Of a stretch of DNA of 24,143 bases, positions 16,780-24,143 are shown one piece after another. The position numbers were made by a program, and so were the translations under genes. The notes beneath the pieces are model-generated. The model saw only the letters and a list, made by a program, of their open reading frames with translations, was not told where the DNA came from and searched no databases. Source of the DNA: an uncultured Saprospiraceae bacterium (lineage in GTDB: Bacteria; Bacteroidota; Bacteroidia; Chitinophagales; Saprospiraceae); NCBI GenBank assembly GCA_937864255.1, contig CALMIT010000300.1, positions 1-24,143 of the forward strand, written 5' to 3'. Position 1 is the stretch's first letter; every line of letters starts with the position of its first letter.

Positions 16780-19239
16780 ATGAAGAGAGCTTCTACTTTA
16801 TGGACGGCACTTTGTCTGACCGTCTTCTTGTTTTCAGGGAATATAATGAGTGCTCAAAATGTACTTTGGTCATCCGATTTTAATGGCGGACTAGGCACAT
16901 GGACTACTCAGGACGATTCCCGTACCCAAAGTGGCGATAACTGGGTTCATACGACTGTAGGACCTACAGGCACATTTACAATTGGACCAATCGCCTCTTC
17001 TTCCAGTTCAAATGGTTGGGCTTTGTTTGACTCGGATGCGCTATGCGGTGGTTCGCAAAATGCATGGTTGATTTCCGAAGCTATTGACTTGTCAGGTACC
17101 GATACCGCTATACTCGTTTTCCAGCAGTATTACCGTAGATTCCATGACGAAACTTTCGTTCAGGTTTCTAACGATGGCGGTGCTACATGGACAGCTTACG
17201 CTGTAAACGAAACTGCGGCTGACGGTGAAACCACAGAAAATCCTAACGAGGTTAGTGTGGACATATCAGCTACTGCCGCAGGAAACGCAAGTGTTCAAAT
17301 TGCTTTCCAATTTTTGAGTGACGACGCTGCTGATCCACTCGCAGGCTGCGGCTATGCATGGCAAATAGACGACGTCCGCATAGACGACGGTCTGCCACCA
17401 CCACCACCACCCGATCCAAATATCCTTTGGACTGCCGATTTTAATGGCGGTGCCAATGGCTGGACGAATAATAGTGTTTCTCTGCCTCCGGGTATTGACA
17501 CAGCTCGCTGGTTTTGGGAACCACGTGGTTATGTAGGCAATGGTATATTGGAAGGAAACAATACCGCCATTCAATCACCTACTGCCAGCAACGGAGCAAT
17601 GGTATTCAATGCCGATTTGTTTACTACCGGTGGAGACGGCGGAATGGCGCCAAGCGGCGGCGCACCTTACCCGGAATACGTCTGTGAATTAATCTCTCCG
17701 ACGATTGATCTTTCTGGTAATAATTTTGCGATTTCATTGAAGTACTACCAATTAGCAAGGATATTGAATGCATCAGATGCTGCTCCGACAGTTAATAACA
17801 TTCCAACTCGTACTACGATTGCCTGGAGTACAGACGGCGGCATTACCTGGTCTGATCCTGTAGATGCAAACCCAACCTTGGCGCCTAATGCAAATCGTCC
17901 GACTATTTCAAGTACAGTGCCTATACCCGGAGTTAGAAACACCCCTAATTTTAAAGTTAAATTTACTTTCGCATCTGACTTTTATTATTGGGTAATTGAC
18001 GACGTAGAAATAATTGTCCGCAAGGAACACAACATGCAAGCTAATACTTTCTTCGGTATCGCACCTAATGCCGTGACTCCGGCCAGCCAGGTAGAGCCTT
18101 TTGGCTTTGTTTGTGATGTTTCAAACATCGGAGGACAAACAGCAACGAACGTCAATCTGAATGTAACGGTAAAAAACCAAGCTGGGACCACCATTTACAC
18201 TGCTGACAAGGCGTATGGTTCTATAGCACCGGACTCAACTGCCGAAAACCAGGCCTTTGGTAATTTTACGCCACCCGCAGTTACTGGTCTTTACACAGGG
18301 GCTTACACATTAACCAGTGATTCAGTAGATATTGATCCTGCTGATAACGTTAGAAACTGGAATTTTGAAATCTCGGATAAGTGGTTTGCTAAAGAAAAAG
18401 GTTATACGAGAAATGTTGCTCCAAGCGCGGATGATTCATACGCTTTTGGTAATTGTTATTATGTAGTCAATTCACACGATCCTGTTACTGGAGCTCAGTT
18501 AGCATTTGATACCATTACTTTTGGTGTGGTCAATGCGGATGAATTGGCAGGAAGAATATTTACACTTAAATTATTGGAATGGCAGGGCGATGTAAATGGC
18601 GACAGTAGGGTAAATTTTTCCGAGTACAACCTTGTCGCATTCAATAGTTATCAATTTAATGGATCAGAAAGCGACCAACTGCTGCGTGCTCACATAGAAG
18701 TTGACGGCAATGATGTACCATTGAAAGCCAATACATACTATATCGCACTTGCTGAATACAGAACTGACGATGATCAGGCTGCTTTCATGATGTGTTCCGA
18801 CGCATACGATTATGCCGGTATGAATCTGGCATCTGACAGCTTAGGAAGATCAAGATATGCGCCTATACTTGACGTCGGTTTGACTGATGATTTCAATATT
18901 GCCGGTTTTTCACCGGGCTGGAATATTGTTCCAATGATAAGAATGTCACTCACGTCTATGGTTTCCACGAAAGATCTGGCAGAAGACAACCTGATCAAAA
19001 TCTTCCCGAATCCGGCTAACGATTTCATTAATGTTGATTTCGATTTGACGGAGAAATATGAAGGTTTGTATGTCAATGTCACTGACCTTTCGGGTAAAGT
19101 TTTACGCAGTGCATCTTTGGAAAATATCCAAAAAGAGCAGGTGACTTTCTCTGTTCGTGAGCTTCCTACGGGTACTTACCACGTAAGAATCGTTACGAAA
19201 GACGGATCGCGCACTTTGCCTTTCATTATTCAGAGATAA
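16780..19239 (+). CDS. Large secreted multidomain protein with T9SS type A sorting tail
   Basis: The protein has 819 residues with a signal peptide (TLWTALCLTVFLFSGNIMSAQ). Two similar beta-sandwich modules (about 28-200 and 215-410) each begin ILW/VLW..DFNGG..GW and end in a W-x-IDDV/VIDDVEI strand, as in choice-of-anchor J or MAM-like domains; a hexaproline linker at about 205-211 joins them. A CARDB-like region follows (NIGGQTATNVNLNVTVKNQAG). Residues 604-615 (DVNGDSRVNFSE) form an EF-hand/dockerin-type calcium loop. The last 80 residues are a type A sorting domain: KIFPNPANDFINV, VNVTDLSGKVLRS, ELPTGTYHVRIVTKDG. It would be exported by the T9SS to the surface. No catalytic domain is visible. 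It is transcribed alone between its own promoter and a strong terminator. Confidence 0.85.
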   Translation: MKRASTLWTALCLTVFLFSGNIMSAQNVLWSSDFNGGLGTWTTQDDSRTQSGDNWVHTTVGPTGTFTIGPIASSSSSNGWALFDSDALCGGSQNAWLISEAIDLSGTDTAILVFQQYYRRFHDETFVQVSNDGGATWTAYAVNETAADGETTENPNEVSVDISATAAGNASVQIAFQFLSDDAADPLAGCGYAWQIDDVRIDDGLPPPPPPDPNILWTADFNGGANGWTNNSVSLPPGIDTARWFWEPRGYVGNGILEGNNTAIQSPTASNGAMVFNADLFTTGGDGGMAPSGGAPYPEYVCELISPTIDLSGNNFAISLKYYQLARILNASDAAPTVNNIPTRTTIAWSTDGGITWSDPVDANPTLAPNANRPTISSTVPIPGVRNTPNFKVKFTFASDFYYWVIDDVEIIVRKEHNMQANTFFGIAPNAVTPASQVEPFGFVCDVSNIGGQTATNVNLNVTVKNQAGTTIYTADKAYGSIAPDSTAENQAFGNFTPPAVTGLYTGAYTLTSDSVDIDPADNVRNWNFEISDKWFAKEKGYTRNVAPSADDSYAFGNCYYVVNSHDPVTGAQLAFDTITFGVVNADELAGRIFTLKLLEWQGDVNGDSRVNFSEYNLVAFNSYQFNGSESDQLLRAHIEVDGNDVPLKANTYYIALAEYRTDDDQAAFMMCSDAYDYAGMNLASDSLGRSRYAPILDVGLTDDFNIAGFSPGWNIVPMIRMSLTSMVSTKDLAEDNLIKIFPNPANDFINVDFDLTEKYEGLYVNVTDLSGKVLRSASLENIQKEQVTFSVRELPTGTYHVRIVTKDGSRTLPFIIQR

Positions 19240-19271
19240 TTCTGGTTTAAATTTTCGTAAGATTTTATATG

Positions 19272-19311
19272 GGTCTTCGGGGAAAATTTCCCGAAGACCT
19301 TTTTATTTTAC
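19272..19311 (+). terminator. Rho-independent terminator after the T9SS cargo gene
   Basis: A perfect 10-bp stem (19272-19281 with 19290-19299) with an 8-base A/T loop is followed by TTTTTATTTTA. It lies 32 bp after the stop codon. Confidence 0.9.
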
Positions 19312-19379
19312 TTTTTTCATAAGATAAATTGTCTTCAAAATTTCGTGACTTTGCAGCTTCATCAGATGTCAGCAGATTT

Positions 19380-21221
19380 ATGCATTTTTTAAAAAAAGTA
19401 TATCGCCGAAATTCCCTGAAAAAAATACTGCCGGTAGTATTCATGAGTTTGTTTATGCTTTCCGCCGGTGTTGTGAAAGCGCAAAACCTCAGAACAGAAT
19501 TGCCAAAAGACACTGCCAAAACAGACCAGGTGATTGTGGATTTTGCCGATTTGTTTGAATACATCGTAGAAGGGAAAGTGACTTATCAAAAATTGCTGGG
19601 TAATGTGGAATTGCGGCAAGACAGCGTGTATATGTACTGCGATTCCGCCATTATCAAAGATGAAACATTCGTGACTGCAGGCGGACATGTTTTAATCCAG
19701 CACGGCGATTCAATCAGCGTATTTGCTGATTCGGCAACTTACGACGGATTTTTAAAAATAAGTGATTTGTATGGCGACGTAGTCTTGCTTAGCGGCAATC
19801 AAAAATTGTTTACGGACTCGCTGCACTATGATTTGAATACAAAAATTGCCACCTACAATGGCGGCGCCACGCTGACCAACGATACTACACAATTGCGCAG
19901 TAAGCGCGGCTATTATTATGTAAACGAAAAAGTGATTTATTTCAGAGACGACGTGGTGGTGGTCAGTCCGGATTTTAGCCTGAAGGCAGATACGCTCAAA
20001 TTTAATACGGAATCGCGCGTGGTGGAATTTTTGGGACCAACCCTGATTAGCACGACAGAAAACGGCAAAATCTATTGTGAATCAGGCTTTTATAATATTT
20101 CGAGCCGCACTGCCGAATTCCGGCAAAATGCTCAATACGAAAAAGAAGACCAAAAAGCCACCGCCGAAATCATACAGTACGATGGAAATAAACAGGAATA
20201 CAACCTGGTAGGAAATGCGCGGTTTGAAGACGGCGAAAAAATAGCCACAGCCGACGAAATACTTTACGATGAAAAAAACGACAAATCGTTTTTGAAAGGT
20301 CAGGCGCGGTATCGCGACGGCAAGCAAAATATTGTAGCCGATGAGATTATCTATGACGCCAAAAACGATTTATATTCTACAAAAGGCCGCTCCAAAGTGA
20401 CCGATCAGGCGCAGATTCTGGAAGCCGATAAAATTGATTTTGACAATGTACGCGGCACCGGAGTGGCCGACGGCAACGTGATCTGGCGCGACACGGTAGA
20501 GAAAATAACCGTACTGGCAGACCTCGCAGATTACGACAAGAAAAAAGACTATCTCAAAACGCGCGGCGGGCGCCCCTTGCTGATGGCAGAGGTGGAAGGC
20601 GATACGCTTTTTATGCGCGCCGACACCTTGATCTCTCAGCGCCGCGATACCGCAGCCTCCGATAGCAGCCGCATTTTGCTGGCTTACAACCATGTGCGTA
20701 TTTACAAAAGAGATTTACAGGCTGTGTCCGATTCTCTCACCTACAGCATGGGTGATTCGCTGTTCAAATTTTATAATGAGCCGATCATTTGGTCAGACAC
20801 GACACAGTTTTTTGCTGACACCATGCACATACAAATGGCAAATAACAAGATTGATAAAATTTTTCTTTTTGAAAATTCTTTTATCATCAACTCGCCCGAT
20901 AATATTTTTTTCAATCAGATAAAGGGCAAACACATAACCGCTTTTTTTGAAGAAAGAGAATTGCGAAAAATGCGCGTGGACGGAAATGCGGAATCGGTGT
21001 ATTATCTCCTTGACGACAGCAAGGCTTATATCGGCGCGAATAAAACAATTTGCAGCGAAATGCTACTCTATTTCGGCGATAACAAAGTGGATGAAATCAA
21101 ATTCTTCGCACAGCCGCAGGCTACGCTGTTTCCGATGGGACAAGCCCAAAAAAGTGAATTGGAACTTAAAGGTTTCAGGTGGATAAGCGATGTGCGCCCG
21201 AAATCTAAAAATGACCTGTAA
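19380..21221 (+). CDS. OstA/LptA-like periplasmic protein
   Basis: The start is set at ATG 19380 rather than TTG 19329: it directly precedes a basic N-region and signal (VYRRNSLKKILPVVFMSL, cut after VKAQ). The 613-residue protein carries repeated OstA/LptA-type beta units with the ending pattern 'x-G-N/D-V-x-L...D-S': GNVELRQDSVYMYCDSA, GHVLIQHGDSISVFADSATY, GDVVLLSGNQKLFTDSLHYD, GNARFEDGEKIATADEILYD, GQARYRDGKQNIVADEIIYD, GNVIWRDTVEKITVLADLAD. LptA and the LptD N-terminus use this fold as a trough carrying lipopolysaccharide across the periplasm. Many Bacteroidota have this longer OstA-like protein. No LptD barrel is present here. A terminator precedes it and the rpsU promoter follows, so it is likely its own unit. 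Confidence 0.85.
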   Translation: MHFLKKVYRRNSLKKILPVVFMSLFMLSAGVVKAQNLRTELPKDTAKTDQVIVDFADLFEYIVEGKVTYQKLLGNVELRQDSVYMYCDSAIIKDETFVTAGGHVLIQHGDSISVFADSATYDGFLKISDLYGDVVLLSGNQKLFTDSLHYDLNTKIATYNGGATLTNDTTQLRSKRGYYYVNEKVIYFRDDVVVVSPDFSLKADTLKFNTESRVVEFLGPTLISTTENGKIYCESGFYNISSRTAEFRQNAQYEKEDQKATAEIIQYDGNKQEYNLVGNARFEDGEKIATADEILYDEKNDKSFLKGQARYRDGKQNIVADEIIYDAKNDLYSTKGRSKVTDQAQILEADKIDFDNVRGTGVADGNVIWRDTVEKITVLADLADYDKKKDYLKTRGGRPLLMAEVEGDTLFMRADTLISQRRDTAASDSSRILLAYNHVRIYKRDLQAVSDSLTYSMGDSLFKFYNEPIIWSDTTQFFADTMHIQMANNKIDKIFLFENSFIINSPDNIFFNQIKGKHITAFFEERELRKMRVDGNAESVYYLLDDSKAYIGANKTICSEMLLYFGDNKVDEIKFFAQPQATLFPMGQAQKSELELKGFRWISDVRPKSKNDL

Positions 21222-21238
21222 TTTTTTTAAAAACCTGT

Positions 21239-21270
21239 TTTGAACTTTGAAAAAAAACCATTTATCTTTG
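21239..21270 (+). promoter_or_regulatory. Bacteroidota promoter for rpsU
   Basis: TTTG (21239-21242), 20 bp, then TATCTTTG (21263-21270), an exact TAnnTTTG box. Transcription would begin near 21277, leaving a leader of about 47 nt before rpsU. Confidence 0.65.
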
Positions 21271-21323
21271 CCCGCTCGTTTAAAAATCTGATTATTATTA
21301 TCCATAAAATTGTTCGATAAAAC

Positions 21324-21512
21324 ATGCTTATCATTGAAGTAAAAGACGGCGAAGCAATAGACCGCGCGCTCAAAAATTTTAAAAGAAAATTTGACAAATC
21401 AGGCGTCATGAAGCAATTGCGTGAACGCAAACAATTCACCAAGCCTTCGGTCAAACGCCGCGAAGAAGTTTTGAAAGCAACTTACAAGCAAAAAACCTAC
21501 GGCGAACAATAA
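21324..21512 (+). CDS. rpsU: 30S ribosomal protein S21
   Basis: The 62-residue basic protein has the S21 signature: MLIIEVKDGEAIDRALKNFK, RKFDKSG, LRERKQFTKPSVKRREEVLK and a Lys-rich end. S21 sits on the small subunit near the anti-Shine-Dalgarno region; in Bacteroidota it has been linked to sequestration of that region, which fits the near absence of Shine-Dalgarno sites in this window. It stands before a Xer recombinase and hpf, an order I know from many Bacteroidota. Two hairpins lie directly behind it, so most transcripts probably end there. Confidence 0.95.
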   Translation: MLIIEVKDGEAIDRALKNFKRKFDKSGVMKQLRERKQFTKPSVKRREEVLKATYKQKTYGEQ

Positions 21513-21534
21513 AATCAGCTTTAAAGCTGATTTT
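21511..21534 (+). terminator. Perfect 24-bp palindrome overlapping the rpsU stop codon
   Basis: The 24 bases are exactly self-complementary, from AAAATCAGCTTT to its mirror ending GATTTT, and the first two bases belong to the rpsU stop codon. In RNA it would fold as a hairpin with a short U-run. It may be a first terminator or a 3'-end stabiliser, placed 8 bp before the stronger hairpin. Confidence 0.55.
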
Positions 21535-21542
21535 CCATAAAT

Positions 21543-21586
21543 AAAAAAGTGCCGCTACTCAGCTAGCTGAGTAGCGGCACTTTTTT
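21543..21586. terminator. Perfect 44-bp inverted repeat, bidirectional-type terminator
   Basis: Six A residues, the 16-base arm GTGCCGCTACTCAGCT (21549-21564), its exact complement (21565-21580) and six T residues form a perfect 22+22 palindrome. The T-run is on the 3' side for either strand, as in bidirectional terminators. It ends rpsU transcription 30 bp after its stop. Confidence 0.9.
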
Positions 21587-21593
21587 ATTGTAG

Positions 21594-21639
21594 AATATAG
21601 CGCTATATTTTGCAAAAGTTTGCATTTGTGACTAAATTG
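21594..21639 (+). promoter_or_regulatory. Recombinase/hpf promoter region with two palindromes
   Basis: A perfect 16-bp palindrome (21594-21609, AATATAGCGCTATATT) is followed one base later by a second inverted repeat (21611-21624, TGCAAA-AG-TTTGCA). A plausible promoter overlaps: TTTG at 21609-21612, 20 bp, TAAATTG at 21633-21639, one base short of consensus, starting transcription near 21646. The first palindrome would lie just upstream of -33 and the second between the boxes, positions suited to a regulator. The regulator is unknown and the promoter call is moderate. Confidence 0.4.
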
Positions 21640-21680
21640 AACGAGCTAAAAAATGATTCCAGAGGCATAGAGATTTAAGC

Positions 21681-22577
21681 ATGCAAACAACTTCCTTTCT
21701 GCAATTTTTGAAATTCGAAAAGAGGTACTCTTCTCACACCCTTTCTGCCTACCAAATTGATTTAGAGCAATTTGAGAAATTTTTACTGTTTACCTACGAG
21801 CTAAAAAGCGCTGCGGAAGCGGAAGCTCTTCACATCCGTTCGTGGGTTGTGGATTTGATTGCTCAAAAAATAACCCCGCGATCTATCAACCGTAAGTTGT
21901 CCACGCTGAAAACCTATTATAAATTTTTGCGCAAGAGGGGCTGGATAGATGTTAATCCTATGGTAAAAATTATCTCGCCAAAAACCGGAAAATCACTCCC
22001 CGTGTTCGTGAATAAAGAGCAATTGCAAAAGTTGTTTGACAATTTTGATTTTGGACAGGATTATGCTGGGCAACGCGACCGCATCATTCTGGAAATATTT
22101 TATACCACGGGAATGCGCGCGTCAGAGTTGGCCGGTTTAAAAACGAGTGATATTGATTTTGAGAAAAAGCAGATAAAAGTGTGGGGAAAAGGAAGCAAAG
22201 AGAGGCTGATTCCTTTCGCTCAAAAACTGGAAAATTCTATAAAATCATATTTACAACTGCGCGCCGACACCTTCCCGGACATTAGTCCGGACATATTTTT
22301 ATTGACTGACAAAGGCCGCCCTGCCTATTACGGCATGATAGCGCGCATTGTGAAAAGTAACCTCGGGCGCGTCACTACTCTGGAGAAAAAAAGCCCGCAC
22401 GTACTCCGGCACTCTTTTGCCACGCATCTATCCGACAATGGCGCCGATCTGAATGCCATCAAGGCTTTGCTCGGCCATTCTACGCTTGCTTCCACGCAGG
22501 TGTACACGCACAATTCGATTGAGAAGCTGCGAAAAATCTACCGGCAGGCTCATCCGAAGGCTAAAAAGGATTTGTAA
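21681..22577 (+). CDS. xerC: Tyrosine recombinase, Xer type
   Basis: The 298-residue protein has the usual Xer length. The N-terminal SAM-like core-binding domain covers about 1-100 (KRYSSHTLSAYQIDLEQFEK; RSINRKLSTLKTYYKFLRKR). The catalytic domain has all residues: Arg146 (TGMRASEL), Lys170 (WGKGSKER), His240 and Arg243 (PHVLRHSFATHL), His266 (LLGHSTLAST) and the nucleophile Tyr275 (QVYTHNS). Xer recombinases resolve chromosome dimers at dif. Its place between rpsU and hpf is the housekeeping location in Bacteroidota and argues against a phage integrase. XerC versus XerD cannot be separated by eye; I use xerC as the usual label. hpf begins 32 bp downstream in the same operon. Confidence 0.9.
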   Translation: MQTTSFLQFLKFEKRYSSHTLSAYQIDLEQFEKFLLFTYELKSAAEAEALHIRSWVVDLIAQKITPRSINRKLSTLKTYYKFLRKRGWIDVNPMVKIISPKTGKSLPVFVNKEQLQKLFDNFDFGQDYAGQRDRIILEIFYTTGMRASELAGLKTSDIDFEKKQIKVWGKGSKERLIPFAQKLENSIKSYLQLRADTFPDISPDIFLLTDKGRPAYYGMIARIVKSNLGRVTTLEKKSPHVLRHSFATHLSDNGADLNAIKALLGHSTLASTQVYTHNSIEKLRKIYRQAHPKAKKDL

Positions 22578-22609
22578 AGCTATTTTTTCACACTATAAAA
22601 TTTTCAATT

Positions 22610-22921
22610 ATGAGAGTACATACCGAAACAGTTCAGTTCAAGGCAGACAAAAAATTGCTTGACTTTATTGAGAAGAAAGTGGCCAAACTGGACCAGTTTT
22701 TTGACAGAATTATTGATGCGAATGTGTTTTTAAAATTGGAAAACTCGGGGCAGGTAAAAGACAAGATTGCGGTGATCAGACGCCCCGTACCCGGTGAAAT
22801 TTTAATCGCTAAAGACTCTGACAAAACCTTTGAAGTTGCTATTGATGCTGCCGTAGAAGCGCTGAGGCGACAGCTTTTAAAATATAAAGAAAAAATGAGA
22901 GACAAAAGTCCCGTAAGCTAG
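22610..22921 (+). CDS. hpf: Ribosome hibernation-promoting factor, short form
   Basis: The 103-residue protein fits the short HPF/RaiA (YfiA) family: MRVHTETVQFKADKKLLDFI, EKKVAKLDQFFDRIIDANVF, a central beta region (IAVIRRPVPGEILIAKDSDK), then FEVAIDAAVEALRRQLLKYK and a basic end. It binds the decoding centre of idle ribosomes and blocks or dimerises them in slow growth. There is no long C-terminal dimerisation domain. It is the last gene of the rpsU-recombinase-hpf group and is followed 16 bp later by a strong hairpin. Its gene lies with S21, another small-subunit protein, so both may respond to growth state. Confidence 0.9.
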   Translation: MRVHTETVQFKADKKLLDFIEKKVAKLDQFFDRIIDANVFLKLENSGQVKDKIAVIRRPVPGEILIAKDSDKTFEVAIDAAVEALRRQLLKYKEKMRDKSPVS

Positions 22922-22936
22922 TCAAACAATCAAAGA

Positions 22937-22981
22937 AACGAGAGCGGGGCTTCCGGTTTAACCGGAAGCCCCGCTCTCGTT
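22937..22981. terminator. 22-bp GC-rich hairpin between hpf and the TonB gene
   Basis: A perfect inverted repeat (22937-22958 with 22960-22981, centre 22959) lies between the convergent hpf and TonB-family genes. On the minus strand it is followed by a T-rich TTTCTTTG, and on the plus strand by TAAATAATCTTT, so it probably ends both. Confidence 0.85.
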
Positions 22982-23005
22982 AAATAATCTTTCCATAAAT
23001 TTTTC

Positions 23006-23908
23006 CTACTCTAACTTAAATCTGACCGGCAAGTTAAACTGTACCCGCACAGAATTTCCTCTTTGTTTGCCGGGTGTCCATTTGGGCATCATTTTTACAA
23101 TTCGCAGTGCTTCTTCGCCGCACTGTGCACCAATGTCTCTCAACGTTTTGGCATCTGATATGGAACCGTCTTTTTCGACTACAAAAGTCACCACTACTGT
23201 TCCCTCCACCCCATTTTCGCGTGCAATTGCAGGATATTTTATGTTTTTATAAATAAACTCAAGCATCTTTTTCTGCGCGCATTGTTCTTTCGCTTTTGCA
23301 TCGCCCGGCTCATTATCACAGCCAGGGAATCGTGGCATTTCTTCCACCACTTTGAAGATTTCAATAATTCCTATTTCCTGTTTTTGTACCTCAGGCAAGG
23401 GTGGTGCAGAATAAATACCAGAAGGACGGTCAACATCGCTTATTTCTCTTTTTTCCGCTTTATCTACGATATTCAAACTCGGCAGGTCTTCTACCACAAA
23501 CTCCTCCAAGTGAAGTTTTTTTACTATCGGTGGTGGCGGAAGCGTTGAAAGGCTTTTCGTGCGGGGAGTTGTAATTTCTATTTCCGCAGACATTTCAAGT
23601 GCATTCTCTAAAATGATAGAATTTTCATCATAATCCACTGCCCAATTAAATGCAAGAAGTACCATAAAAAGCGAAACAGCGAGTCCAATTTTGAAAAAAG
23701 TACTTCTCAATCGAAAAATATCGGCCCCAGGATTTTTTGTCCTGTTTCTGAGTACAAATTTCCTATCAGATTTTTCTGCTTGTTGTTTCACAGCCTTTTT
23801 ATCAATTGTCCATCGAAAAACAAGGATAATGGAAATAAGCATGAACACAATACCTAAAAAGAATAGCAATAAAACAGATCCGGAAAGAGCAAAATTTGAA
23901 TAGAGCAT
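23006..23908 (-). CDS. TonB-family energy transducer
   Basis: The protein has 300 residues. It begins with two membrane segments, at about 8-32 and 72-92 (GSVLLLFFLGIVFMLISIIL; FFKIGLAVSLFMVLLAFNWA), separated by a basic linker, unlike the single anchor of classical TonB. A periplasmic linker with a PPPP run (STLPPPPIVKKLHLEE) leads to the TonB C-terminal domain at about 210-300: EMPRFPGCDNEPGDAKAKEQ, YKNIKYPAIARENGVEGTVV, EKDGSISDAKTLRDIG and VQFNLPVRFKLE. TonB transmits proton-motive-force energy to outer-membrane receptors. ExbB/ExbD are not in the window. The final 17 codons are repeated exactly at the right edge (24088-24143). Confidence 0.9.
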   Translation of the reverse strand: MLYSNFALSGSVLLLFFLGIVFMLISIILVFRWTIDKKAVKQQAEKSDRKFVLRNRTKNPGADIFRLRSTFFKIGLAVSLFMVLLAFNWAVDYDENSIILENALEMSAEIEITTPRTKSLSTLPPPPIVKKLHLEEFVVEDLPSLNIVDKAEKREISDVDRPSGIYSAPPLPEVQKQEIGIIEIFKVVEEMPRFPGCDNEPGDAKAKEQCAQKKMLEFIYKNIKYPAIARENGVEGTVVVTFVVEKDGSISDAKTLRDIGAQCGEEALRIVKMMPKWTPGKQRGNSVRVQFNLPVRFKLE

Positions 23909-24024
23909 GGTTTATAGTTTAAAAGTTTTGAAATCAAGTGCCTTAAATTGTTATCTGAATCTTTCTGAAAGATGAGGAAAAGTCATATTGTGGTGGGCAA
24001 ATGAAAATCAAAACCACTGCTTTA

Positions 24025-24067
24025 AAAAGAGAGAGCCGCCTGTGTTACACAGGCGGCTCTCTCTTTT
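24025..24067 (-). terminator. 21-bp hairpin ending the second TonB-like gene
   Basis: A perfect inverted repeat (24025-24045 with 24047-24067) lies 20 bp beyond the stop codon of the partial minus-strand TonB gene. On the minus strand it is followed by T residues, as a terminator should be. It also marks the upstream limit of the 23006-23908 gene's control region (23909-24024), in which I see no clear consensus promoter. Confidence 0.8.
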
Positions 24068-24087
24068 GTTTTTATCACATAATGTTT

Positions 24088-24143
24088 TTACTCTAACTTA
24101 AATCTGACCGGCAAGTTAAACTGTACCCGCACAGAATTTCCTC
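24088..24143 (-). CDS. Second TonB-family protein, C-terminal end only
   Basis: The last 17 codons and TAA stop of a minus-strand gene lie at the window edge; the rest is outside. They read GNSVRVQFNLPVRFKLE, identical in protein to the end of the gene at 23006-23908. At DNA level 24089-24143 equals 23007-23061 for all 55 bases available; only the first base of the shared region differs, giving TAA here and TAG there. The gene is therefore a tandem paralog on the same strand, with its own terminator. Confidence 0.85.
   Translation of the reverse strand, partial: GNSVRVQFNLPVRFKLE

Noticed and set aside
17394..17413. A CCA microsatellite as a possible phase-variable repeat
   Set aside because: It encodes a hexaproline linker; a trinucleotide repeat keeps the frame and cannot switch the gene off.
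21681..22577. A phage or island integrase with attachment sites
   Set aside because: The gene sits in the housekeeping rpsU-hpf order, has Xer length, and no tRNA, direct repeats or phage genes are nearby.
22922..23005. tRNA genes expected after hpf in some Bacteroidota
   Set aside because: The gap holds only a terminator-like hairpin; no cloverleaf or tRNA arm motifs are present.

Overview
The window reads as chromosome of a Bacteroidota bacterium, most likely from the Saprospiria/Chitinophagia side of the phylum. The evidence is a type IX secretion (T9SS) type A sorting tail, a gliding-motility type B (CHU_C) tail, a PorG/DUF6089-like protein, a SusC-style TonB-dependent receptor with a carboxypeptidase-D-like N-terminus, the order rpsU - tyrosine recombinase - hpf, and several promoters matching the Bacteroidota consensus (TTTG at -33, TAnnTTTG at -7). 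Taxonomy below class is inference. I see no tRNA, rRNA, CRISPR array, transposase or phage gene.

Layout. 1-3661 (+): the 3' part of a lipoprotein-like membrane protein, a radical SAM/SPASM-like enzyme and a secreted beta-rich protein, probably one operon. 3665-5682 (-): a cysteine-rich lipoprotein with a twin CX3C motif, overlapping by 4 bp a predicted outer-membrane beta-barrel that resembles the polymorphic toxin type 23 group. 5839-9001 (+): a metal-type locus of an HYC_CC_PP-like small cysteine protein, a TonB-dependent receptor broken by two in-frame stops, and an exported heavy-metal-associated (HMA) protein, closed by a strong hairpin. 9045-10685 (-): an OmpA-family protein with PD40-like repeats. 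11061-14309 (+): a PorG-like protein, a short LamG-type protein, the nucleoid protein YbaB/EbfC, and a second LamG-type protein with a CHU_C tail. 14355-16550 (+): a cytosolic TPR histidine kinase. 16780-19239 (+): a large T9SS type A cargo protein. 19380-21221 (+): an OstA/LptA-like protein. 21324-22921 (+): rpsU, a Xer-type recombinase and hpf. 23006-24143 (-): one complete TonB-family protein and the last 17 codons of a near-identical second copy.

How the genes relate. Most encode envelope and export functions: a T9SS component plus type A and type B cargo, an LPS-transport-like periplasmic protein, OmpA, TonB energy transducers and a TonB receptor. The housekeeping core is ribosomal protein S21, the ribosome hibernation factor, the Xer recombinase and YbaB. 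The less explained parts are the lipoprotein/radical SAM pair, the lipoprotein/barrel pair at 3665-5682, the two LamG paralogs around ybaB, the inactivated receptor inside an otherwise intact metal locus, and a double palindrome before the recombinase gene. I found no clear defence or mobile system.
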